Source: Actinosynnema pretiosum
Lineage (GTDB): Bacteria; Actinomycetota; Actinomycetes; Mycobacteriales; Pseudonocardiaceae
DNA: 64,000 nucleotides
Direction of reading: 5' to 3'
Assembly (NCBI RefSeq): GCF_024171695.1
Contig: NZ_JAMTCF010000001.1
Coordinates: 1 to 64,000, forward strand
The notes below the pieces were generated by a model that saw only the letters and a list, made by a program, of their open reading frames with translations, made no database searches and was not told the DNA's origin. The stretch's first letter is position 1, and every line of letters starts with the position of its first letter. Made by a program: the position numbers and the translations under genes. Below, one piece after another: positions 50,501 to 58,654 of this stretch.

Positions 50501-52358
50501 CTCGCCCGTCGTGCTGGAGATCCTGGCGCACCGCTTCTCGGCGATCGTGGAGGAGATGGCGGAGAACATCCGCCGCACCAGCTTCAGCGTCTTCGTCAAG
50601 CAGACCGCGGACTTCGGCACCTGCCTGGTCACCCCGGACGGCGAGGTGTTCGCCGCGCCCCGGCGCATCTCCGGCAACCTGATGATCGGCATCCCGGCCC
50701 GCGCGGCGCTGGAATCCCTTGCGCCGTACCAGCCGGGCGACGTCGGGCTGAGCAACGACCCCGACCGCACCGGCGGTCTCGTCACGCACCTGCCGGACCT
50801 GTGGACGTGGGCCCCGCTGCACGTGGACGGCGAGGTCGTCGCGTACGCGGTGAGCTTCGTGCACTCCTCCGACATCGGCGGCACGGTCCCCGGCTCGATC
50901 GACTGGAACCACACCGACCTGCACCAGGAGGGGCTGCTGATCCCGCCGGTGCGGCTGGTCGACGGCGGGCGGCGCAACCAGGCCGTGTTCGACCTCGTGG
51001 CGCGCAACACCCGCGTGCCCGAGCAGAACCTGGGCGACCTGGACGCGCAGGTCGCCGGGTTGCGCACGGCGCAGCGGCGGTTGGACGAGGTCGCGGACTC
51101 GTTCGGCGTCGCGGCGGTGCGGGACGCGATCGCGGACCTGCTCGACACCGCCGAGCAGCGCGCCGGGGACATGATCGAGGAGCTCGCGGACGGGACCTAC
51201 GCGTTCACCGACTACGTCGAGGGCGTGGAGGGCGAGCGCGGCACGGTGGTGCCACCGACCCGGTTGAACCTGGAGCTGACCGTGTCCGGGCGCGGGGCGC
51301 ACCTGTCGTTCGAGGGCACCTCGCCGCAGGTGCTGGAGGCGGTGAACCTGCACACCGGCGGCGAGCCCGGCCACTACATGCTCGCGTTCGCGCTGGTGAA
51401 CTGGTTCTACTCGCGGGACAAGGGAGTGCCGTACAACTCGGGGCTGGTGCGCCCGCTGACCGCCGCGCTGCCGCCGGGATCGGTGGTGAACCCGTGGCCG
51501 GGCGCGCCGTGCGGGGTCAGGGCGGCGGTGTTCTTCCGGATCATGGACTGCGTCGTGGGCTGCCTGGCGCAGGCCAGGCCCGAGGCGGCGTCGGCGACCG
51601 GGGCGGGCGGGGTCGCGATCGCGGCGATCTCGCACGTGGACGAGGCGACCGGCAGGCGGCGGGTGTCCGTGGGGCAGCCGCTCACCGGCGGGTCCGGCGG
51701 GCGGCCGGGGCAGCCGGGGTTGCACGGCACCAGCTACATGGGCGGGTGGCTGCGGAACGTGCCGAACGAGGTGCTGGAGGCGGACGTCCCGGTGCTGGTC
51801 GAGGAGTACCGGTACCGGCGCGCTTCCGGTGGTGCGGGCGAGTTCCCCGGCGGGGACGGGCTCGTGGTGCAGATGCGGTCGCTGCGCGACGACGTGACGT
51901 TCGCGGTGCGCGGGCTGGAGCGGTTGGTGCACCAGCCGTGGGGCGTCGGCGGCGGGCAGCCGGGCGCTCGGGGGCGGGCGGTGCTCAACCCCGGCGCCGA
52001 GGACGAGCGGGACCTGGGCCGGGTCGGGACGATCACGTTGCGGCGCGGGGACGTGCTGCGCGTCGAGACGCCCGGCGGTGGTGGGCTCGGTGCGGCCGAG
52101 GGCGGCGGAACCGTTGCGGCTGAAGCGCTTTTCTCGTTCGGGCGGGCCCGCGAGGCGTACGAGGCCCGCTGGCCGCAGGAGTCTCAGCGGCGGCTGGTGG
52201 ACGCGGTGCTCGGGCAGGTCGCGCCCGCCTCGCAGCCCGCGACCTACCGCGCGCTGTACCTGGAAGCCGACCGCCGCGCGGGCGAGTCCGGGTCGGTGAC
52301 CGCGCAAGTGCTGGACGAGGTGCTCGCCGAGGCGGGCCTGGGAGGTGGGGTGGCGTGA
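50493..52358 (+). CDS. hyuB: Hydantoinase/oxoprolinase subunit B (HyuB-type)
   Basis: 621 residues. Hydantoinase_B pattern: VLEILAHRFSAIVEEMAENIRRTSFSVFVKQTADFGTCLVTPDGEVFA, LSNDPDRTGGLVTHLPDLWTWAPLHVDGEVVAYAVSFVHSSDIGG, and near the end YRRASGGAGEFPGGDGL with VETPGGGGLG. GTG start at 50493, with GAGAGGAAGG upstream and an 8-nt overlap with subunit A. It assembles with HyuA into the ring-opening enzyme. Confidence 0.93.
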   Translation: MRSSPVVLEILAHRFSAIVEEMAENIRRTSFSVFVKQTADFGTCLVTPDGEVFAAPRRISGNLMIGIPARAALESLAPYQPGDVGLSNDPDRTGGLVTHLPDLWTWAPLHVDGEVVAYAVSFVHSSDIGGTVPGSIDWNHTDLHQEGLLIPPVRLVDGGRRNQAVFDLVARNTRVPEQNLGDLDAQVAGLRTAQRRLDEVADSFGVAAVRDAIADLLDTAEQRAGDMIEELADGTYAFTDYVEGVEGERGTVVPPTRLNLELTVSGRGAHLSFEGTSPQVLEAVNLHTGGEPGHYMLAFALVNWFYSRDKGVPYNSGLVRPLTAALPPGSVVNPWPGAPCGVRAAVFFRIMDCVVGCLAQARPEAASATGAGGVAIAAISHVDEATGRRRVSVGQPLTGGSGGRPGQPGLHGTSYMGGWLRNVPNEVLEADVPVLVEEYRYRRASGGAGEFPGGDGLVVQMRSLRDDVTFAVRGLERLVHQPWGVGGGQPGARGRAVLNPGAEDERDLGRVGTITLRRGDVLRVETPGGGGLGAAEGGGTVAAEALFSFGRAREAYEARWPQESQRRLVDAVLGQVAPASQPATYRALYLEADRRAGESGSVTAQVLDEVLAEAGLGGGVA

Positions 52359-53275
52359 GCGCGCTGCGGTTCGGGTTGATGACCTACGAGGCCGCGCCGA
52401 TCGGCGAGCTCGTGGAGCGCTGGCGCGGGTTCGAGGCCGACGGCTGGGACGCGCTGTGGGCGGGCGACCACCTGTGGAGCGCGCTCGACGCGGACGGGAA
52501 CCCCACAAGGCCCCGGTTCGACCCGTGGGTGCTGGCCGCGTGCGTCGCGACCGCCACCGAGCGGGTCGAGGTCGGCACGCTGGTCAGCGCGATCGGGATG
52601 CGCAACCCGACCGTGCTCGCCAAGCAGGCGGTCACCCTGGACCACGTGTCGGGCGGGCGGTTCACCACCGGGCTCGGCGCGGGCGGCAACCCCAAGGACG
52701 AGGCGGCGGCGGGCATCGCGCCGCTGGCCCCCGAGGAGCGGGCCGCGCGGTTCGGCGAGTACGCGGCCGTGGTGCGGGCGGTGCTGGACGGCGGCGCGTA
52801 CGAGCTCGTCGGCGAGCACCACAGCGCCAGGGGCGTGTCCGCTCCCCCGCCGGTCGCCGGGCGACCGCCGCTGCTGATCGCGGCGCACCTGCGGTCGACG
52901 ATCGCGGTGGCGGCGCGGCACGCGGACGTGTGGCACACCTACGGGTCGCTGTTCAGCCAGCTCGCGCGCGGGCAGCAGCTGACCGCCGACGAGAGCCTCG
53001 CGGTGACGGCGCGGCGGGCGCGGGCGCTGGACGAGGAGTGCGAGCGGATCGGGCGCGATCCGGGGACCGTGCGGCGCGGGTTCATGCTGGGGTTCACCAG
53101 GGACGAGCCGTGGACCTCGGTGCAGGCGTTCCGGGAGACCATCGGCCGGTACGCGGAGGTGGGCATCACCGAGTTCGCGTTCCCGTTCCCGCTGCAGGGG
53201 CCGCACGACCTGGACGTGTTCCACGAGGTCGTGGCGGACGTGCTGCCCGCGCTGCGGGCCGGGGAGCGGCCGTGA
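52355..53275 (+). CDS. Luciferase-like (LLM) F420/FMN-dependent oxidoreductase
   Basis: 306 residues. TIM-barrel LLM signatures: LRFGLMTYEAAPIGELVERWRGFEADGWDALWAGDHLW, RVEVGTLVSAIGMRNPTVLAKQAVTLDHVSGGRFTTGLGAGG, and PPLLIAAHLRSTIAVAARHADVWHTYG. It may be F420- or FMN-dependent; actinomycetes mostly use F420 for this class. GTGA overlap with HyuB. Expected to oxidise or reduce an intermediate of the pathway. It is distinct from RutA, which is longer. Confidence 0.88.
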   Translation: MSALRFGLMTYEAAPIGELVERWRGFEADGWDALWAGDHLWSALDADGNPTRPRFDPWVLAACVATATERVEVGTLVSAIGMRNPTVLAKQAVTLDHVSGGRFTTGLGAGGNPKDEAAAGIAPLAPEERAARFGEYAAVVRAVLDGGAYELVGEHHSARGVSAPPPVAGRPPLLIAAHLRSTIAVAARHADVWHTYGSLFSQLARGQQLTADESLAVTARRARALDEECERIGRDPGTVRRGFMLGFTRDEPWTSVQAFRETIGRYAEVGITEFAFPFPLQGPHDLDVFHEVVADVLPALRAGERP

Positions 53276-54873
53276 GCGTGGAACACGTTGCGGTGGAAGG
53301 TTTTTCCGGGTCGCTGACCGCCGGGGTCGGGCTGGAGGACGGGGCGGACGTCCTGCTGGACGAGCTGGTCGCGCTGCGGCGCGAGCTGCACGCCGTGCCC
53401 GAGGTGGGGCTGGACCTGCCCGTCACCACCGGGATCGTGCTGGGCGCGCTGGCGGGCCTGGACCTGGAGATCACCACCGGGACCGGGTCGAGCTGGGTCG
53501 CGGCGGTGCTGCGCGGCGGGCGCCCCGGTCCGGTGGTGGCGCTGCGCGCGGACACCGACGCGCTGCCGATCACCGAGGCCACCGGGCTGGAGTTCGCCTC
53601 CGCCAACGGGGCGATGCACGCGTGCGGGCACGACCTGCACACCGCCGCGCTGGTCGGGGCGGCGCGGTTGCTGCACGCCGAGCGGGAATCGTTGCACGGC
53701 ACGGTCTTGATGCTGTTCCAGCCCGGCGAGGAGGGGCACGGCGGGGCACGGGCGATGCTCGCCGATGGCGCGCTGGAGGTGGCGGGGCCGGTGTCGGCGG
53801 CGTACGCGCTGCACGTGATCGCGGACCTGCCGCACGGCGTGGTCATGACCCGGCCTGGGCCGATCATGGCCGCGTACACCGTGCTGGAGGTGACCGTCAC
53901 CGGGCGCGGCGGGCACGGCGGGCGACCGCACGAGGGGCTGGACGCGATCCCGGTGGCCGCGCAGGTCGTGTCGGCGCTGCACACGCACGTGGACCGGGCG
54001 TTCGACGCGTTCGACCCGGTGGTGCTGACCGTGGGCGAGTTCCACGCGGGCAGCGCGCCCAACGTGGTCGCCGAGCGGGCGGTGCTGCGGGCCGGGGTGC
54101 GCACGTTCTCCGAGGCCACGACCGCGCGCGTCGCGGTGGAGCTGCCGCGCGTGGTGGAGCGGGTGGCCGCGGCGTTCGGGGCCGAGGCGGAGGTGGTGGT
54201 GCGGGAGGTGATGGCGCCGACCGTGAACGACCCCGCGTCGGCTCGGGTGCTGGCCGCGACGGCGACGGCGCTGTTCGGGCCGGAGCGGTACGCAGAGCTG
54301 GCGAACCCGCGCACCGGGTCGGAGGACTTCTCCGAGGTGCTGCGGCGGGTCCCCGGCGCGTACGGGTACCTGGGGGCGGCGGCTCCGGGGGCGGTGGGAC
54401 CGGACCGCAAGCCCGCGGGCAACCACTCGCCTCGGGCGTTCTTCGACGACTCGCTGCTGGGGGACGCGGCGCGGTTGCTGGCCGGGTTGGCCGAGCACCA
54501 CCTGGTTCCCGGCGCGCTGACCGCCGAGGACGCCATCGGGGACGGCGCGCTGAGCACCGGGCGCGGCCGAGCGACCGGGACCGCACAGGTGACCGGGAGC
54601 GGTGGCGCGACGGCCAGGGGTGGTGGCATGACGCCGGTGGCCGCAGCCGGTCAGCCGGTGCCCGCCGACCCGCCCGACAGCACCACGGGACCCGCCCACG
54701 CGCGCGACGAGACGACCTGGCCCGCCCACACCCCCGACGACCTGCCTGACGCCGCGAACCGCCCCGTGACCGGTGCGGTGGCGGGAGCGCCCGGTGACGC
54801 GCCCGACGCCGTCCCCGCCAACCCCGCCCCGCAGCACCCCGCGCCCGACCGCTCTCCCGGAGGACAGCCGTGA
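53272..54873 (+). CDS. M20-family amidohydrolase with a disordered C-terminal tail
   Basis: 533 residues. Metal-binding segments of M20D amidohydrolases are intact: ELVALRRELHAVPEVGLDLPVTT, ALRADTDALPITEATG, MHACGHDLHTAALVGAARLL, LMLFQPGEEGHGGARAML, ALHVIADLPHGVV, and TGSEDFSEVLRRVPGAYGYLG. It resembles aminobenzoyl-glutamate/hippurate hydrolases and N-acyl amino acid deacylases. After the core (about residue 405) comes a ~125-residue Pro/Ala/Asp/Thr-rich tail with no fold, unusual for the family. GTGA overlap with the LLM gene. It probably cleaves an amide after ring opening. Confidence 0.9.
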   Translation: MSVEHVAVEGFSGSLTAGVGLEDGADVLLDELVALRRELHAVPEVGLDLPVTTGIVLGALAGLDLEITTGTGSSWVAAVLRGGRPGPVVALRADTDALPITEATGLEFASANGAMHACGHDLHTAALVGAARLLHAERESLHGTVLMLFQPGEEGHGGARAMLADGALEVAGPVSAAYALHVIADLPHGVVMTRPGPIMAAYTVLEVTVTGRGGHGGRPHEGLDAIPVAAQVVSALHTHVDRAFDAFDPVVLTVGEFHAGSAPNVVAERAVLRAGVRTFSEATTARVAVELPRVVERVAAAFGAEAEVVVREVMAPTVNDPASARVLAATATALFGPERYAELANPRTGSEDFSEVLRRVPGAYGYLGAAAPGAVGPDRKPAGNHSPRAFFDDSLLGDAARLLAGLAEHHLVPGALTAEDAIGDGALSTGRGRATGTAQVTGSGGATARGGGMTPVAAAGQPVPADPPDSTTGPAHARDETTWPAHTPDDLPDAANRPVTGAVAGAPGDAPDAVPANPAPQHPAPDRSPGGQP

Positions 54874-56594
54874 CCACACCGCAGACCACTCCCCGCCGAG
54901 GCGCGGACGCGCTCGTGGAGGCCCTGATCGCCCACGGGGTCACCACCCTGTTCGGCGTTCCCGGCGACACCGGCGTCGTGCTGTACGACGCGCTGTTCCA
55001 CCGCACCGACGAGATCGAGCACGTGCTGGCCCGCGACGAGCGGCACGCGGCGGCGATGGCCGACGGGTACGCGCGCGTCACCAACCGGGTCGGCGTGGTC
55101 GAGGTGTCCAGCGGCGGCGGGACCACCTACGTGGTCGGCGGGCTCGGCGAGGCGTTCGCGTCCGGCATCCCGGTGCTGCTGATCACCTCCGACATCCACG
55201 CGTCCAGCCGGGGCACCGGCGCGCTGACCGAGATCGACCAGGTCGCGCTGTTCACCGCCGTCACCAAGTGGCGCACCGTCGTGGAGAGCGCCGACGAGGT
55301 GCCGGGCGCGGTGGCCGAGGCGCTGCGGGTCGCGGTGAGCGGGCGGCCGGGACCGGTCGCGGTGATCGTGCCGGAGAACGTGCTGGAGGAGCTGACGTCC
55401 GCGCCGGTGCCGGTGACGACGGCGGTGGTCCCGGCCGAGCGTCCGCTGGCCGACGCGGGCGCGGTGGCGGAGGCGGTCCGGTTGCTGGCGGGCGCCGAGC
55501 GGCCGGTGGTCGTCGCCGGAGGCGGCGTGCACCTGTCCGGCGCGCACGCCGAGGTCGCCGAGCTGGCCGCACGGCTCGGCGCGGGGGTCGCGGGCACGAT
55601 CCACGGGCGCGGCGCGGTCGCCACCGACGACCCGTGGTGGCTGGGCGTGGTCGGCAACAACTCCGGGCAGCCGGGCACGAACGCGCACGTCGCGGCGGCG
55701 GACGTGGTGCTGCTGGTCGGCACGCGCGGCAACGCCACCGACACCAACTCGTGGACCGCACCGGCGCGCACCGGCCAGGCCGTGGTGCAGATCGACGTCG
55801 ACGCGGCGCGGGCCGGGCGGAACTTCCCCGGCTCCACGGCGCTCGTCGGCGACTGCCGCGCGGTGCTCGGGCAGCTCCTGGACGCGCTGGAGCCCACGCC
55901 GGGGGCGGCGCTGCGCACGCGGGCCGAGGCCGTCGCGGAGGCGCGCGGGAACGCCACGCCGCGCACCGAGGGCGGTGAGCACGCGCCGGGCGTGCTGTAC
56001 CCGAGGGCGGTCGTGGAGCTGCTGCACGAGCTGCTCGGCGAGGACGTCGTGGTCGTGGCCGACCCCGGCACGCCCACGCCGAACACCGCCGCGTTCTGGC
56101 CGCAGGCGCGGGCCCGCCGCAAGGTGGTGATCCCGCGCGGGCACGGGCCGATGGGGTACGCGATCCCGGCTGCGATCGGGGTCGCCAAGGCCCTGCCGGG
56201 CACGCGGGTGGTGAGCGTGACGGCTGACGGGAGCTTCGCGATGGCGTGCGGCGAGCTGGAGACCGCAGCCAGGTTCAGCCTACCCGTCCTGTTCGTCCAG
56301 TTCACGAACCACAGCATGGGCTGGATCAAGATGCTCCAGCACCTGTACACCGAGGGCCGCTACTTCGGCGTCGACCCCGGCCCGGTGGACGCGGCGCTGG
56401 TCGCGCGGGCCAACGGGATCGAGGGCACGGCGGTGGCCTCGCTGGAGGAGCTGCGGGCCGCCGTGGTGGACTTCGCGGAGAACCCCCGGCCGAGGTACCT
56501 CGACGTGGTGGTGCCGCACATGATCGACTACAGCCCGCCGGTGCCAGCCTGGGACCGGGGTCTGGCCGGGGACGCCACCCGGCCGGTCTACTGA
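54870..56594 (+). CDS. ThDP-dependent enzyme (acetolactate-synthase-like fold)
   Basis: 574 residues, three-domain ThDP fold. N-terminal PYR domain (ALIAHGVTTLFGVPGDTGVVLYDAL; Glu near residue 56 in VLARDERHAAAMADGYAR). Middle domain with AAADVVLLVGTRGNATDTNSW. PP domain with IPRGHGPMGYAIPAAIGVAKAL. The ThDP metal motif normally reads GDGS; here it reads TADGSFAM, followed by VQFTNHSMGW for the asparagine. The first Gly is thus Ala while Asp and Asn are kept. Family members include acetolactate synthases, decarboxylases and sulfoacetaldehyde acetyltransferase. It is likely the final carbon-chain step of this pathway. GTGA overlap with the amidohydrolase gene. Confidence 0.9.
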   Translation: MTTPQTTPRRGADALVEALIAHGVTTLFGVPGDTGVVLYDALFHRTDEIEHVLARDERHAAAMADGYARVTNRVGVVEVSSGGGTTYVVGGLGEAFASGIPVLLITSDIHASSRGTGALTEIDQVALFTAVTKWRTVVESADEVPGAVAEALRVAVSGRPGPVAVIVPENVLEELTSAPVPVTTAVVPAERPLADAGAVAEAVRLLAGAERPVVVAGGGVHLSGAHAEVAELAARLGAGVAGTIHGRGAVATDDPWWLGVVGNNSGQPGTNAHVAAADVVLLVGTRGNATDTNSWTAPARTGQAVVQIDVDAARAGRNFPGSTALVGDCRAVLGQLLDALEPTPGAALRTRAEAVAEARGNATPRTEGGEHAPGVLYPRAVVELLHELLGEDVVVVADPGTPTPNTAAFWPQARARRKVVIPRGHGPMGYAIPAAIGVAKALPGTRVVSVTADGSFAMACGELETAARFSLPVLFVQFTNHSMGWIKMLQHLYTEGRYFGVDPGPVDAALVARANGIEGTAVASLEELRAAVVDFAENPRPRYLDVVVPHMIDYSPPVPAWDRGLAGDATRPVY

Positions 56595-56608
56595 CCGCCG
56601 AGGTGACC

Positions 56609-57262
56609 ATGACCGGACCCACGCCGACCCCTCGGCTGCCGCTGCGCTCGGAGGAGGTCTACCGGACGCTGCGCGAGGAGATCGACGACGGCCTGGTGAC
56701 GCCGGGCGCGCCGCTGGTGGAGGACGAGATCGCGCAGCGGCTGGGCGTCTCGCGCACCCCGGTGCGGGAGAGCATCCAGCGGCTGGCCGCCGACGGGCTG
56801 GTGGTCTCGCGCAGGCGGCGGTGGGTGGTGCGCTCCTTCACGCCGGAGGAGGTCACCGACATCTACGAGGTGCGGGCGGCGCTGGAGTCGCACGCGGCGC
56901 GCCTGGCCGCGCTGCGGGCGACCCCGGAGCAGCTGGCGGCGATCGAGGCCCAGCGCCCGCTGATGACCGGCGAGAGCCGGGAGGTGCTGGTGGAGCGCAG
57001 CCGGGCCAACGACGAGTTCCACGACCTGATCACCGGGGCGTCGGGGAACGAGCGGCTGCTGCGCACCATCCGGGACCACCGGTTGTTCCACTTCAACCGG
57101 CGGTTGGCGGTGATGTACGAGGAGGAGCATTTGCGGACGTCGTCGCGGCAGCACGGGCAGCTGGTGGACGCGCTGGTGGCGCGGGACGCGGAGGTCGCGG
57201 CCGAGGTGGCGCGGGTGCACGTGGAGTACTCGTTGGGGATCGTGCTGGAGAAGTTGTTCTGA
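56609..57262 (+). CDS. GntR-family regulator (FCD/FadR-type)
   Basis: 217 residues. The N-terminal winged helix is EEVYRTLREEIDDGLVTPGAPLVEDEIAQRLGVSRTPVRESIQRLAADGLVV. The FCD domain is helical with the metal-binding pattern DIYEVRAALESHAARLAALR, ANDEFHDLITGASGNERLL (Asp, His), HGQLVDALVARDAE (His) and VHVEYS. FCD regulators bind metal and a carboxylate or sugar-acid ligand. It is last gene of the operon, 14 nt after the ThDP gene with a GAGG ribosome site. It is the obvious regulator of the 24-bp palindrome at 44481-44504. Confidence 0.92.
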   Translation: MTGPTPTPRLPLRSEEVYRTLREEIDDGLVTPGAPLVEDEIAQRLGVSRTPVRESIQRLAADGLVVSRRRRWVVRSFTPEEVTDIYEVRAALESHAARLAALRATPEQLAAIEAQRPLMTGESREVLVERSRANDEFHDLITGASGNERLLRTIRDHRLFHFNRRLAVMYEEEHLRTSSRQHGQLVDALVARDAEVAAEVARVHVEYSLGIVLEKLF

Positions 57263-57279
57263 GGGGGCGGGGTTCCGGT

Positions 57280-57351
57280 GGGGCCAGGGCTCGGGTGGGG
57301 GCCGGGGCTCGGGCGGGGGCCGGGACTTAGGCGGGGGCTCGGGCTCGGGCA
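57280..57351 (+). repeat. 18-bp tandem repeat, four units
   Basis: Units of the form GGGGCCGGGGCTCGGGCG start at 57280, 57298, 57316 and 57334, the last degenerate. G-quadruplex-prone. Confidence 0.75.
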
Positions 57352-57475
57352 TGGCCGTTGGGAGGCGAGCGGTCAGGGCAGGTGGCAGTGGGAAGGCCGG
57401 GCGGTCGTCGCCGGGGCGTGGAGTTGCGGTGTGGGAGCGGTTCCGGCTTTGGTTGGCGGAGGTCGGTAGTGCGGC

Positions 57476-57584
57476 GGGCCGGGTCGGGTCGCGCCCGCGT
57501 CACCTGGCGGACCGGTTGGCGTGCGTGGCTGGGCGCTCGGGTGTTGTTGGACAGTGGTTCCGCACGCTTCGCGTGCGGGGGAGA
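57476..57584 (+). repeat. Direct repeat copy A with hairpin
   Basis: About 109 bp, matched by a diverged copy at 57613-57721 (offset 137 bp). Both share GGCTGGGCGCT, TTG(C/T)TGGAC(A/G)GTGGTT and the hairpin CCGCACGCTTCGCGTGCGG (here 57560-57578), which is identical in both. Confidence 0.7.
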
Positions 57585-57612
57585 ATGTTGCAGTGGCGAC
57601 GGCTGACGTTGT

Positions 57613-57721
57613 GGACCGGGCCGCGTCGTGCTCGCGTCGCGTGGTGGACGGGTTGGCCTGTGCGGCTGGGCGCTTCGGTTTTGCTGGACGGTGGTTCCGC
57701 ACGCTTCGCGTGCGGGGACGT
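57613..57721 (+). repeat. Direct repeat copy B with hairpin
   Basis: Second copy of the 57476-57584 repeat. Hairpin CCGCACGCTTCGCGTGCGG lies at 57697-57715. The flanks have diverged while the stem has not, suggesting selection on structure. Confidence 0.7.
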
Positions 57722-57777
57722 GGAATACTCGCGGCCCGTTGTGCCTGAGGAAGCTGGTTGACCGTGGGTGGTGTGGT

Positions 57778-58170
57778 GTGAAGGTCGAGATCGTCGAAGT
57801 CGCCGACCCCGGCTCCGGGCAGGTGGTGTTCCGCCTCGCGGGGGCTCGGGACACGGCGTCCGGCTACTGGTCGTCCGGCGAGGACGCGCAGGTCGGCGAG
57901 AGCACGGTCGAGCTGGACGTGCCCGGCGAGGTGACGGCCTGGTCGGTCGTCGCGCCGCCTGAACCGCCGGAGTCGTCCGTGGCCGACGTGGACGGCGGGG
58001 TCGCGATCACCGCCGAGGTGCTGCCGGGTGAGGACGCGGACGCGTTCGCCCTGCGCGTGGGCGTGGGCGTGGTGCTGGTGGAGCTGTCCGGCGACGTGTC
58101 GGCGGTCGCGCCGGGCACGTGGGTGTCGCTGTCGGTGCCGAAGGTCGTGCTGTACCCGTTCAGCGCCTAG
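57778..58170 (+). CDS. Hypothetical small beta-rich protein
   Basis: 130 residues, no family recognised. The sequence is rich in Val, Gly, Ser and acidic residues (VEIVEVADPGSGQVVFRLAGARDTASGYWSSGEDAQVGESTVELDVPGEV...), consistent with an all-beta fold. There is no signal peptide or membrane helix. The GTG start is only weakly supported, as the upstream sequence is G/T-rich without a clear ribosome site. The plus-strand frame has the expected third-position GC bias, which is why it is kept. RidA lies ~100 bp downstream on the same strand and could be co-transcribed. Confidence 0.5.
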   Translation: MKVEIVEVADPGSGQVVFRLAGARDTASGYWSSGEDAQVGESTVELDVPGEVTAWSVVAPPEPPESSVADVDGGVAITAEVLPGEDADAFALRVGVGVVLVELSGDVSAVAPGTWVSLSVPKVVLYPFSA

Positions 58171-58273
58171 CCGTCCGGCCCGCGCCGGTCCGGCCCCGCT
58201 GCCGGAGAGCGCCCCCGCGCGCCACCGGACTGGGTACAGTGCGGAGGCGACCGACGACGGGGAGTGATCCACC

Positions 58274-58654
58274 ATGCGCGAGCCGCTTTCGGTCCACCGG
58301 CACTCCGACCCGCTCGGACGGTACGCGGAGAGCGTCGAGATCAGCGGCGCCTCGCGGGTGCTGTTCATCAGCGGGCAGGTCCCCACCGACGTCGACGGGA
58401 GCGCGCCCGCCGGGTTCGCCGACCAGTGCCGCAACGCCTGGCAGCGGGTGCTGGCCGTGCTGGAGCAGCACGACATGCGGCCCGAGCACCTGGCCAAGGT
58501 GACCACGTTCCTGCGCGACCGGGGTGACCGGGAGCTGAGCAGCGAGGTGCGCAGGCAGGTGCTCGGTGAGCACCTGCCCGCGCTGACCGTGGTCGTGGCC
58601 GAGCTCTACGAGCCCGACTGGTTGGTCGAGATCGAGGCCATCGCGCTGGCCTGA
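58274..58654 (+). CDS. RidA/YjgF/UK114-family protein
   Basis: 126 residues. The pattern is RVLFISGQVPTDVDGSAPAGFADQCRNAWQRVLAVLEQHDMRPEHLAKVTTFLRDRGDRELSSEVRRQVLGEHLPALTVVVAELYEPDWLVEIEAIAL. The family forms trimers; classical RidA deaminates reactive enamine/imine intermediates. The key Arg of active RidA (in the R-x-T/S-x-V region) is not obvious. AALTVVVAEL ends in V-E-I-E-A-I-A as usual. Length is typical. Its 3' end overlaps the LuxR gene (58606) by 49 bp on opposite strands. Confidence 0.85.
   Translation: MREPLSVHRHSDPLGRYAESVEISGASRVLFISGQVPTDVDGSAPAGFADQCRNAWQRVLAVLEQHDMRPEHLAKVTTFLRDRGDRELSSEVRRQVLGEHLPALTVVVAELYEPDWLVEIEAIALA

Larger units (their letters stand above)
57263..57777. 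other. Repeat-rich non-coding region
   Basis: 515 bp with an 18-bp four-unit tandem repeat (57280-57351) and two ~109-bp direct repeats that contain identical hairpins. Open frames across it on both strands have atypical composition, and I do not support a gene. Confidence 0.6.

Noticed and set aside
47969..51172. Long minus-strand open frame opposite the hydantoinase genes
   Set aside because: Antisense of well-recognised HyuA/HyuB and permease genes.
57327..57854. 175-codon minus-strand frame across the repeat-rich region
   Set aside because: It translates the two hairpin repeats and shows low-complexity Pro/Arg/Ser composition; a product of the repeats rather than a gene.
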